From Anaerolineae bacterium (lineage in GTDB: Bacteria; Chloroflexota; Anaerolineae; Anaerolineales; Anaerolineaceae), in the NCBI GenBank assembly GCA_013314735.1, contig JABUFD010000005.1, positions 62,001 to 126,000 of the forward strand: 64,000 bases of DNA, given 5' to 3'. The translations under genes were made by a program, and so were the position numbers. Of the stretch, positions 7,019 to 14,914 are shown in pieces. Below the pieces are notes generated by a model. It did no database searches. It saw only the letters and a list, made by a program, of their open reading frames with translations, and was not told the DNA's origin. How positions within the stretch are numbered: position 1 is the first letter of the stretch; every line of letters begins with the position of its first letter.

Positions 7019-8392
7019 TTACACCGGCAATCCCATGTCACAGACCTCATTTTTTACCGTTTGATAGATGTCCAGCCATTCCGCGCTGGGCTGGATGGTT
7101 TGCAGATGGTAGGCTTCGGTAAACGGTTTACCGGGGTTGCCGCCTTTTTGCTTGAAGATGGGCTCATAGCGCTCCAGCAGGCGCAGGATGATGTGATTGA
7201 CACCTGCCCGGTCGAGGCCCTGGCGGGTAACGGCATGCCCCACCTCTCCCATCCAACGTGCTTCGAGGCCGGTACCATGCGGCAAAGCGCCATCGGCGGA
7301 ACCCACGCCTTCCAGGTGGGCACCGCTGACCGTGAGCGCGGCAGCATTGGCAGCGACTTCATACAGCAATTCGTGGGTCACGGCACCGCTCTTGGGGTAG
7401 ATATCACCCACGATGATGCAGGGAGCGTTACGGGCGAAAGCCTGCGATACGGCGCTCTGCACCCATAATACCTCACGGGTGGAGGTGGCCACATGCCGGA
7501 TGTGGATCGGGTGCAGCAGGTGGTAATCCGCCCAGCACACCCAGTTGGCTGCGATGAATGACGCCGCCTGAACCAACGCCGCGCCGGGCGGGCCGCCTGC
7601 CAAACCGCCCACCATGACTGTGGCGAGCGAGGCATTGCGAAAGCCAATTTCCATCGAGTTCATCACCCGCGCCATGTTGCTCTGGTCGATGATCAGTTCG
7701 TTGAACATCGCCACCAGGTGGGCATCATGCGGACGCAGGTAATCGGGATGGGCAACCGCCAGGTCACCGATTTCGGTGACACTGCTCTCCGCCCCCAACA
7801 AGCCCATATCGGGGCGGCCAACGCGGCGCAGCCCTTCGCGCAGGTAACTCAATTCACGGCGCAGGGCGGCGATCTCAATGGGAGCGCCGGTGATGATCGG
7901 GTAGCCGTCAATATGGGTCAATGAGCCGCAGGTTGCCAGGTCCACAATCGGTTCCTGCATCCAGGAGATGACGGATGGCAGGAAAATTTCCTCCGGCGTG
8001 GGGCAGCCCGGGTTGCCAGCCCACACCAGCGGGGCACGCGCATCCTGCACTTTGCGCGCATAGAGGGTGCGCGCGTCCTTGCCTGAACCCATCACCAGGG
8101 TTTGGGGCACACGCCGCAGGCCATCGAGCAATTCATCGCGGGTGAAGCGGATCACCCGGTTTTCCGGCGCGGCCAACACACCAATCGTTTCCACCAGCTG
8201 AAGGGCGGCAGCAAACAGGCGATCCAGCATGGCATCATCGGTGGGGATGATCTCCTGCCGGTCCCATGCCAGGTTATATTTCTCCACCAGGGTGAGGACG
8301 GTCATCATCACCTTTTCCTGGTCCCATTCTGCTTTTTCGATTTTGGTGCCATGGTTGGCGCGCTCTAGAATTTCCAGATATCGATGGATCAT
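7019..8392 (-). CDS. MtmB-family (monomethylamine methyltransferase-like) protein lacking pyrrolysine
   Basis: 457 residues from the ATG at 8392 (GAGAAG just upstream); an upstream in-frame ATG at 8527 would add a non-homologous leader that runs through the terminator-like hairpin. Length and collinear motifs match archaeal MtmB (about 458 residues): opening M-I-H-R-Y-L, I-P-T-D near residue 49, G-R-P-D-M-G, H-I-R-x-x-x-T-x-T-R-E near two thirds, and G-x-E-A-R-W-M-G-E near 395. In archaeal MtmB the catalytic pyrrolysine (in-frame UAG) follows G-M-G-V; here the segment reads G-L-L-G-A-E with TTG, leucine, at that position. The fold (TIM barrel that methylates a corrinoid protein) should be kept, but chemistry on monomethylamine is unlikely. 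By analogy with non-pyrrolysine MttB relatives, which demethylate quaternary amines such as glycine betaine, a different methyl donor is inferred. No corrinoid protein gene is adjacent. Confidence 0.8.
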   Translation of the reverse strand: MIHRYLEILERANHGTKIEKAEWDQEKVMMTVLTLVEKYNLAWDRQEIIPTDDAMLDRLFAAALQLVETIGVLAAPENRVIRFTRDELLDGLRRVPQTLVMGSGKDARTLYARKVQDARAPLVWAGNPGCPTPEEIFLPSVISWMQEPIVDLATCGSLTHIDGYPIITGAPIEIAALRRELSYLREGLRRVGRPDMGLLGAESSVTEIGDLAVAHPDYLRPHDAHLVAMFNELIIDQSNMARVMNSMEIGFRNASLATVMVGGLAGGPPGAALVQAASFIAANWVCWADYHLLHPIHIRHVATSTREVLWVQSAVSQAFARNAPCIIVGDIYPKSGAVTHELLYEVAANAAALTVSGAHLEGVGSADGALPHGTGLEARWMGEVGHAVTRQGLDRAGVNHIILRLLERYEPIFKQKGGNPGKPFTEAYHLQTIQPSAEWLDIYQTVKNEVCDMGLPV

Positions 8393-8793
8393 GTCTTCTC
8401 TCGGGGGCTTAAAAAGGAATCGGTCACCTGTGCGGGGCGAAGCTGGCAGGCCAGCGTGCCGGTGGGTGACCGATGCGGGTGGGCTGGGCAGATACCATGC
8501 ACCAGATTGTTGGCCGGTGTATGGCATGATGCTGTAAAAGGCTGTGATTAAGTGCGGATTGATTTCTCATCGTCCTGCGCTCACTGGTAACGGTAGGCAG
8601 ATCTTCCCTTTTACCTTGATTCAATGGGTGTCCTGGGGAGAAAAGCGACTGCTTTCCGGGCTTGTCTGAACAAGATCAACGATGTCAACTATAACATACA
8701 GGTTGATTTTTTGACCAGCGTTTTCGCCATGGCAGTGAAAATTTTAAGATCGACTACAATTCCGTTAAGGTGGGTGCCAGGCTTCAACGGGCG
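8393..8793 (-). promoter_or_regulatory. Long leader of the MtmB-like/ECF operon, possible unclassified riboswitch or peptide leader
   Basis: This 400-base gap holds the attenuator hairpin at 8419-8474 and a possible promoter (TGGTCA at 8712-8717, 18-base spacer, TATAGT at 8688-8693, read leftward), giving a leader of roughly 290 bases. I looked for and did not find TPP, cobalamin, SAM or T-box hallmarks. An in-frame 48-codon ORF (8570 down to 8424, five His in its first 19 residues) ends inside the terminator stem; its ribosome site is poorly spaced, so a peptide-leader mechanism is only a possibility. Confidence 0.4.
8419..8474 (-). terminator. Attenuator-like hairpin upstream of the MtmB-like gene
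   Basis: On the minus strand a perfect 10-base stem (ATCGGTCACC with GGTGACCGAT) encloses an inner GCTGG/CCAGC hairpin with a four-base loop. It is followed directly by TCCTTTTT and, 26 bases on, by the start codon. An intrinsic terminator between promoter and first gene is the hallmark of transcription attenuation. Confidence 0.65.
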
Positions 8794-10566
8794 TTACGGC
8801 AGGATGATGCGGACAATACCCCGCACCGCATTCAGCACCTGCACCACTGAACCGGGCGGTAATTGCAGGTGAAAGGTAATGCGGTTCGCGCGCAGCTGCT
8901 CCGTGCTCAAGGTCAACCCGCGCCCTGCGCCACTGATGGCGTCTTCAATCGCGCCGGTGTCCAGCTCGCTGTCATAATCGAAGTTCAGGTCGATCGAGCC
9001 GTCACTTTCGTCGATTTGGAGGTCTATCAAGCTGTTGAGGGTCAGGATGGTGGGCAATTCATCTACGGTGGTGAGGGTTTCCACAGTCACGGGACTTGCC
9101 AGGTAGGGGTTTTCGGTGCAAATGCCGTCTGATAGATAAAGGGTGTAGGTACTGGTTGCTTCATTGTGTAACACGGTGGATGCCGGCGGCAGTGCGATTA
9201 ACAATCCGCCCTCGGCGGCTGGCAATACCATACCGCCTGCGCCGAGGGTGAGTTCGGTTTGCAGGAAGGGGACAAGTGCATTGACAAGCATCACATTCAA
9301 CCCGCCATCCGGACTGGTGCTGTAGGCAAACCCGATTCCTTGCGGCACCAGCAGCGCGGCATTGCCGCTCTCTGTTTGCGTGATTTCCATGCCTTCATAC
9401 GCCGGGATCACCTGCTCGCAGGGGTCGTAAAGGGCCGTTGATTCGGCATACATCGATTCTGGCAATGCGCAGCGGAAACCGATTGAATCGGCGGCCAATC
9501 CCATCGGGACCGCCTGGCGGTGCCAGCTGAGGGCAGCTTCGGGAGTATCCGCCCAGGAACCGCCGCGGACCACGCCAATATCGGAAGAGAGTACCGGGCC
9601 AAAGGGATCCACCGGGTCAGAGCGCTGATAATACGCAGGGTCAAACACATCCACCACCCACTCCGCCACATTCCCGCCCATATCCAGCGTGAAATAGTAA
9701 CTGCTGCCATCGGGGAAAATTCCCACAGGCGCAGTATGCTCGAATCCATCATTTTGCTCGCGCAGGTTCAGGCGCATCTGGAAGGTGGTGTCATCCCCCC
9801 AGGGGAAATTGGAGGCGGTATCGCCACGTGCGGCACGTTCCCATTGGGCTTCACTGGGCAACGTGCGCCCGGCCCAGGCGCAGTAGGCGGCGGCATCGGC
9901 GCGGGTGACCTGGGTTACGGGAAGATCAGGTGCGGCTGCAGCGCCATCACCGAGTGGCATACGCCAATCAGCATTTTCGGTGAGCACATATTGCCCGCTT
10001 TGAAAAGTGTACGCTCCGGCTGTTGCGGCTTCGGCCTGGGTCTGGTACCGGGTGGCATTCACGAATTGCTGGTATTGAGCCACAGTCACCTCGGTTTCAT
10101 CGATCCAATAAGCGCTGAGCTGGATGATGTGCAACGGCTGGTCAGCCGCAAAAAATTCAGGTTCGCCGCACCTTTCGCAGAATTTCCAGGCATCCTCGGC
10201 CTGGCTGGCGCTGGCGCCCATGCGGAAACTACCTGGGGGCACGCATTGCAGGTTCATACCATCAATGGGGGAAGCCCAACTTTGACCGAGGTCGGTGCAG
10301 GGCGGGGGTGTGGGCAGGGACTGGATTGGATTAACCGGTGTTTCCGTCACAGCCGGTGTGGGGTCGGGCAGTACTGGTTCGGTGGAGACGCTTTCTATCA
10401 CTGCTGTTTCCTGCGGGGTGGCTTGCTGCAGGGCGGCCTGGCTGGTGGCCTCGAGGATGGTCTGGGCGGTGGGAACCGGCGTTGACAGCGGTTTGCAGGC
10501 TGCAATGGAGAGGACAGTGAGGAAAAAGGTGACGCATTGTATCGAAAATGCTCCTGTTTTTTTCAT
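8794..10566 (-). CDS. Lipoprotein with SUMF1/formylglycine-enzyme-like domain, catalytically divergent
   Basis: About 590 residues from the second of two adjacent ATGs (GGGAG lies 7 bases before it). A signal peptide ends with lipobox S-I-A-A-C, so the protein should be membrane-anchored outside. A Pro/Thr/Glu-rich spacer leads into a SUMF1/FGE-sulfatase domain (about residues 85-330) with typical landmarks: W-I-D-E-T-E-V-T, A-Y-C-A-W-A-G-R-x-L-P-S-E-A-Q-W-E-R-A-A-R-G, M-G-G-N-V-A-E-W-V, R-G-G-S-W, G-F-R-C. The two cysteines that bind copper in true formylglycine-generating enzymes, just after R-G-G-S-W, are absent (A-D-T-P-E instead), so it probably binds a ligand rather than oxidising cysteine. 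The C-terminal 250 residues are a beta-rich region I do not recognise. Tandem repeats upstream suggest dedicated regulation. Confidence 0.82.
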   Translation of the reverse strand: MKKTGAFSIQCVTFFLTVLSIAACKPLSTPVPTAQTILEATSQAALQQATPQETAVIESVSTEPVLPDPTPAVTETPVNPIQSLPTPPPCTDLGQSWASPIDGMNLQCVPPGSFRMGASASQAEDAWKFCERCGEPEFFAADQPLHIIQLSAYWIDETEVTVAQYQQFVNATRYQTQAEAATAGAYTFQSGQYVLTENADWRMPLGDGAAAAPDLPVTQVTRADAAAYCAWAGRTLPSEAQWERAARGDTASNFPWGDDTTFQMRLNLREQNDGFEHTAPVGIFPDGSSYYFTLDMGGNVAEWVVDVFDPAYYQRSDPVDPFGPVLSSDIGVVRGGSWADTPEAALSWHRQAVPMGLAADSIGFRCALPESMYAESTALYDPCEQVIPAYEGMEITQTESGNAALLVPQGIGFAYSTSPDGGLNVMLVNALVPFLQTELTLGAGGMVLPAAEGGLLIALPPASTVLHNEATSTYTLYLSDGICTENPYLASPVTVETLTTVDELPTILTLNSLIDLQIDESDGSIDLNFDYDSELDTGAIEDAISGAGRGLTLSTEQLRANRITFHLQLPPGSVVQVLNAVRGIVRIILP

Positions 10567-10892
10567 CATATTGCTCCCTTTCTGAAACAGAATCATGCCT
10601 CCTGCCGATTATGATCCGGATGGATTATTATCCATTTGGATCATGATCCTTTTGGATTATAGCATGCGATACCACGGTCAGGACTGGCCATTCAATGACA
10701 GTTCTGCAAAGCATGGTTGCGTTTGATCAGCCTGGATGAACCGGCTGCTTCGACCTTTGTCAACCGCTGAAAGTGATTCCCATAATCTTTTCATTCCGTG
10801 TATAATTACAGCGCGCAGCACACCAGCCGGAACCTGGATGAATGTAGTTCCGCGCTCGATGTTGCTGCGGCCGGAAAGGTGATTAAAGGTAG
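10567..10892. promoter_or_regulatory. Divergent intergenic region with typA promoter
   Basis: Apart from the 16-bp repeats, the right half holds a TATAAT (10801-10806) with a weak TTCCCA -35 element 18 bases upstream, fitting transcription of the rightward typA gene with an untranslated leader of about 80 bases. An AAAGG ribosome site lies just before 10893. I see no small ORF or RNA gene here. Confidence 0.5.
10614..10661. repeat. Three tandem 16-bp operator-like repeats, consensus ATCCnnnTGGATnATn
   Basis: Units start at 10614, 10630 and 10646, exactly 16 bases apart; a partial unit precedes them. Each contains an ATCC...GGAT inverted repeat (spacer 0 or 4 bases). The array is 48 bases upstream of the SUMF1 lipoprotein start, in the promoter position for that leftward gene. 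Regular half-sites on nearly the same helix face suggest cooperative binding of a regulator, unidentified. Confidence 0.6.
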
Positions 10893-12743
10893 ATGAAGAG
10901 CAAACGAAATGACTTAAGAAATATCGCGATCATCGCGCATGTTGATCATGGCAAGACCACCCTGGTCGATAATATGCTCAAACAGGCGAAAATCTTCCGT
11001 GAAAACCAGCATGTGGCGGAACGGGTGATGGACTCCAATGATCTGGAACGCGAACGCGGCATCACGATTCTGGCTAAAAATACCGCCATTACTGTACCGG
11101 ATGGGGAAGGCAATATGGTCAAGATCAATATTGTCGATACTCCCGGGCATGCTGATTTCGGCGGCGAGGTCGAACGCATCATGAACATGGTGGATGGAGT
11201 GCTGCTGCTGGTGGACGCCGCCGAAGGCCCCAAACCCCAGACGCGCTTCGTACTGCGCCAGGCAATCCGCAAGAATTTGCCGGCGATCGTGGTGATCAAT
11301 AAAATGGACCGCCGGGATGCCGATCACAACCGTGCCCTCAACCTGACCTTTGACCTGTTCATCGAACTGGGTGCCAGTGAGGCTCTCGCGGAATTCCCGG
11401 TATTGTACGCCAACGGGATCGAAGGGCGCTGCGGGGAAACCCCTGAATTGTCCCCCAACCTGCAGCCGCTGTTTGCAACGATTTTCAATTATATCCCCTG
11501 CCCCGAAGTGGACGAGGACGCCCCGTTTCAGATGCTGGTTACCAGCCTGGGCTATGATGAGTACAAAGGCGCCACCGCGGTGGGGCGCATCAACCGCGGC
11601 CGGTTGGCGGAAGGCGCCCTTTTGGCGCGCTGCATGAAGGACGGCAGCGTGGTAAAGGACACTGCAAAATACCTGTTTGAAATTCACGGCCTCGAAAAGA
11701 AACCGGTGCAGCAGGTACGGGCGGGCGATATCATTACCATTGCCGGTTTGGAAAATATCGCCATTGGTGAAACCCTGGCAGACCCGGAACACCCCGACGC
11801 CCTGCCGGTGATTGAAGTCGAAATTCCGACAGTACGGATGACATTCGGCGTCAACACCTCACCGTTAACCGGGCGGGAGGGTAAATGGAGCACCTCGCGC
11901 CGCCTGCGGGACCGCCTGTTCCAGGAGCTGCGCACCAACATTGCCCTGCGGGTGAATGAAACCGACAGCGCGGACCGCTTCCTGGTGTCAGGCCGCGGTG
12001 AATTACACCTGGGGATATTAATCGAAACCATGCGGCGCGAAGGTTATGAATTTGAGGTATCCCGCCCTGAAGCGATCATCATCGAAGGGGTGGACGGCAT
12101 CAAGCAGGAACCCTACGAGGAAGTGCATATTGACGTGATTGCAGACGAGGTCGGCACTGTGGTGGAAATGCTGGGCGGCCGCCAGGGGAAGATGGTTAAC
12201 ATGCACAACAACACCGACGGCACCGTGCACTTGATCTATATCATTCCCACACGCGCGCTGCTGGGTTTCCGCTACCAGTTCCTCACCGCCACCCGCGGGC
12301 AGGGGGTGATCAACACCCTTTTTTATGGCTATGATGACCTCGCGCAGGGGTATCAGCCAGCACAGAGCCGCTCGATTGTGTCGCGGGAGGCAGGGGAAAC
12401 CACCACCTTCGGGTTGAAAAATGCCGAAGAGCGCGGCATCCTGTTTTACGGCCCGGGCGTTGAAGTCTATGAAGGCATGGTGGTGGGGGAAAATGCCAAA
12501 CCGGAAGATATCTCAGTGAATGTGTGCAAGAAAAAAGCGCTGACCAATATGCGCCAGTCCAACAAAGATATTGAAGTGCGCCTGAAAACCCCGCGTACGA
12601 TGAGCCTGGACGAGTGCATTGAATACCTGTCATCGGACGAATTGCTCGAGGTGACACCGCAGAATTTGCGTGTCCGCAAGCGTGTACTCGATACCGAGGA
12701 ACGCGGCAAGCATGAGAAACGGCTGCGCGAATTATGGGCTTAG
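10893..12743 (+). CDS. typA: Ribosome-associated GTPase TypA/BipA
   Basis: 616 residues, the normal length for TypA/BipA. GTPase motifs are intact: G1 AHVDHGKTT (about 15-23), switch I R-E-R-G-I-T-I, G3 D-T-P-G-H-A-D-F, G4 N-K-M-D. The EF-G-like domains follow, then the BipA-specific C-terminal domain with the [14 protein letters not shown] motif. It binds the ribosome under stress and cold and helps large-subunit assembly. Monocistronic with its own TATAAT promoter; divergent from the SUMF1 lipoprotein. Confidence 0.97.
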   Translation: MKSKRNDLRNIAIIAHVDHGKTTLVDNMLKQAKIFRENQHVAERVMDSNDLERERGITILAKNTAITVPDGEGNMVKINIVDTPGHADFGGEVERIMNMVDGVLLLVDAAEGPKPQTRFVLRQAIRKNLPAIVVINKMDRRDADHNRALNLTFDLFIELGASEALAEFPVLYANGIEGRCGETPELSPNLQPLFATIFNYIPCPEVDEDAPFQMLVTSLGYDEYKGATAVGRINRGRLAEGALLARCMKDGSVVKDTAKYLFEIHGLEKKPVQQVRAGDIITIAGLENIAIGETLADPEHPDALPVIEVEIPTVRMTFGVNTSPLTGREGKWSTSRRLRDRLFQELRTNIALRVNETDSADRFLVSGRGELHLGILIETMRREGYEFEVSRPEAIIIEGVDGIKQEPYEEVHIDVIADEVGTVVEMLGGRQGKMVNMHNNTDGTVHLIYIIPTRALLGFRYQFLTATRGQGVINTLFYGYDDLAQGYQPAQSRSIVSREAGETTTFGLKNAEERGILFYGPGVEVYEGMVVGENAKPEDISVNVCKKKALTNMRQSNKDIEVRLKTPRTMSLDECIEYLSSDELLEVTPQNLRVRKRVLDTEERGKHEKRLRELWA

Positions 12744-12850
12744 GCCTGCTGCGGGGCAGAATCCTGTGTGAAAAGTAAAAATTCTTGTTTGGAATTTCTA
12801 CGTGTTTTCAGGTATAGTTGGCACTATCCCGTTCACATGAGGTCGATCGC

Positions 12851-14134
12851 GTGCCCAAATCCAAAGCAGGCTCAGCCCCAACAGTGCAACGCTTCACCCA
12901 TTGGCTGGGGGTGGCGATGGCTTTATCATTGTTTGGCGACCTGGCTTTATTCGCGAGCCTGCCCACCCACGCCGCAACGGCAGGGATTGCGGTTGGCAGC
13001 CTGGGTTTGGTGTTTGGCATCCACCGCCTGATCCGCATTCCGGGCAATACCCTCGGTGGGCGGTTGATTCATCGATCGAATCGGCGGCCCTTCTTCCTGA
13101 CAGGCATGGTACTGGCGCTGATTTCCACCCTGGGATATGCGTTGTCAACGGGGTTGGCATGGATGCTGGCGCTGCGCGTGGTATGGGGCCTGGCCTGGAT
13201 CCTGATTTATATCAGCAGCATGACGATGATGGTGGATGCCACCACGGTCGAAAACCGCGGCAAATGGATGGGCATCTACAACACCTGGTACCTGGTGGGA
13301 ATCGCCGGCGGGTCATTAAGCGGCGGGGTGATCGCCGACTGGATCGGTTTCCGCAGTGCGATGCTGGTGTGCGGGGGAGCTGCCCTGGGAGGGCTGGCAA
13401 TTGCTTTGTTGGGTGTGCCGGAAACCCGCGGAATGAAGTCCGGCCCCCTGCCCGTCAACATTAGCGTGGAATCTGACAGGGATGACCCACATATTTCACT
13501 GTTTTCATTGGTGAAACGTACTCCGGCTGTGGCTGCCGTTCTGTTGCTGTACCTGGTCAATCAGTTTGCCGGAGAAGGTGTGGCACTCTCGATGCTGGGG
13601 TTGTTATTAAAGGAAAAACTGGGCGATACTTTCAGCCTGGGCAGCTGGGTTCTCGGGGCAGCATCGCTCAGTGGAATGCTGCTGGCATTGCGGTATGTGA
13701 TTGCTGCATTGCTCAGCCCGTTGATTGGGGAGGCTTCCGATAGAATCGACCGCGGGAGAATACGCACCATCATGATGGGTTTGGCTCTGTCTGCTTTGAG
13801 CATGGTGCTGATCGGGTATGGACGCTCAGTGGTGGGTATCCTGGCAGGGATGCTGGTCAACGCGCTTGCCGGCAGCATCCTGATCGTCACCCTGGCAGCG
13901 TACCTGGGCGACCACACCACGCCGGCCACGCAGAGCCGCCTGATTGGGTTGTATGCTACGTTTGGTGACACTGGCAGTGCTTTGGGACCGATGTTTGGTT
14001 ACTGGCTGTTGCGTTTCGGGAATATTTCAATTGTATTCCTGGTTTGCGCAGGATTATTCATATTGTCGCTGTTGTTCAGCGGCATGAAATTGATGCGCCG
14101 CCGCGCTCCAGCGGCAGGCATTCAGGAGGTGTAA
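12851..14134 (+). CDS. Major facilitator superfamily transporter
   Basis: 427 residues with about twelve hydrophobic helices. I place the start at GTG 12851, which has GAGG 8 bases upstream; the longer reading frame begins with an unsupported TTG. The loop between helices 2 and 3 has the MFS pattern G-G-x-L-I-H-R-S-N-R-R-P. The six-plus-six layout, with a soluble loop near residue 190, fits a drug/sugar-type proton antiporter. Its end contains the AGGAGG ribosome site of the next gene, so it is translationally coupled to the phosphatase-superfamily enzyme. Cargo unknown. Confidence 0.85.
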   Translation: MPKSKAGSAPTVQRFTHWLGVAMALSLFGDLALFASLPTHAATAGIAVGSLGLVFGIHRLIRIPGNTLGGRLIHRSNRRPFFLTGMVLALISTLGYALSTGLAWMLALRVVWGLAWILIYISSMTMMVDATTVENRGKWMGIYNTWYLVGIAGGSLSGGVIADWIGFRSAMLVCGGAALGGLAIALLGVPETRGMKSGPLPVNISVESDRDDPHISLFSLVKRTPAVAAVLLLYLVNQFAGEGVALSMLGLLLKEKLGDTFSLGSWVLGAASLSGMLLALRYVIAALLSPLIGEASDRIDRGRIRTIMMGLALSALSMVLIGYGRSVVGILAGMLVNALAGSILIVTLAAYLGDHTTPATQSRLIGLYATFGDTGSALGPMFGYWLLRFGNISIVFLVCAGLFILSLLFSGMKLMRRRAPAAGIQEV

Positions 14135-14914
14135 ATGGCGAAGAAAGTTGTATTGTTCCTGGTGGATGGGATGCGTCCGGATGCATTGGCGATGGCGGAT
14201 ACGCCGGTAATGGATCGGATGCGGGCTCGTGGTTGTTACTCGCTGGAGGCGCAAACCGTGATGCCCTCCGTGACATTGCCGTGTCATTTTTCCCTGTTTT
14301 TCTCGCTGCCGCCGCTGCGCCATGGGATATTGACCAATACGTTCACACCGATGGCACGCCCGGTTCCCGGGTTGATCGATGTGCTCCATAAGGATGATCT
14401 GATTGCTGCTTCGTTTACCAATTGGGAACAGCTGCGCGACCTGTCGTCACCGGGAGCGCTGGCAGTGAGCCTGATGATGTCCAACCTGCACCAGCCTGTG
14501 GGGGATGCTGACCTTGAACTTACCCGTGCTGCCATCCAATGGCTCACCAGTCATGCCTGGGATTTTTGTTTCATTTACCTGGGGCAGACGGATGAGGTCG
14601 GCCATGCCAGCGGTTGGATGGGTGCCGATTACCTGGCTTCGGTTACCGCAGCCGACCGCTGCATGGGGATGGTCCTGGATGTCCTGGGGGCAGATGTTAA
14701 TGTGTTTGTCACCGCCGATCACGGCGGCCATGACCGCATGCATGGCACGCCTGAAGCGGAGGATATGACCATCCCTGTTCTGGCGGCAGGACCGGAGGTC
14801 CCCGCCCTGGGAGCGTTGGCAGGCGAGGTGAGTATCATGGATATCGCCCCGACGATTGCAAAGTTGATGGGCAGCAAAGCGCCGCGTCAATGGAGCGGTT
14901 CCCCGCTGTTTTAG
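14135..14914 (+). CDS. Alkaline phosphatase superfamily phosphodiesterase/nucleotide pyrophosphatase-like
   Basis: 259 residues, starting on the base after the MFS stop. Metal and nucleophile positions of the superfamily are visible: V-D-G near residue 9 (metal Asp), S-V-T-L-P near 47 (nucleophile Thr), D-E-V-G-H near 152, and T-A-D-H-G-G-H near 192 with a later H-G-T-P-E. This matches type I phosphodiesterase/nucleotide pyrophosphatases, though the enzyme is shorter than most because the cap region is reduced. There is no signal peptide, so it should act in the cytoplasm. Convergent with and overlapping the alcohol dehydrogenase gene by 4 bases. Substrate unknown. Confidence 0.85.
   Translation: MAKKVVLFLVDGMRPDALAMADTPVMDRMRARGCYSLEAQTVMPSVTLPCHFSLFFSLPPLRHGILTNTFTPMARPVPGLIDVLHKDDLIAASFTNWEQLRDLSSPGALAVSLMMSNLHQPVGDADLELTRAAIQWLTSHAWDFCFIYLGQTDEVGHASGWMGADYLASVTAADRCMGMVLDVLGADVNVFVTADHGGHDRMHGTPEAEDMTIPVLAAGPEVPALGALAGEVSIMDIAPTIAKLMGSKAPRQWSGSPLF

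Noticed and set aside
7019-8392. Pyrrolysine-encoding MtmB with an in-frame UAG
   Set aside because: The frame has no internal TAG; the relevant codon is TTG (Leu).
8393-8793. TPP or cobalamin riboswitch in the leader of the MtmB-like gene
   Set aside because: I searched for the conserved CTGAGA/ACCTGATCTGG thiamine elements and the B12 GCCACTG core on the minus strand and saw neither.
9520-10485. 321-residue plus-strand frame opposite the SUMF1 lipoprotein
   Set aside because: Shadow of the lipoprotein; composition is Gly/His-rich with no recognisable domain.
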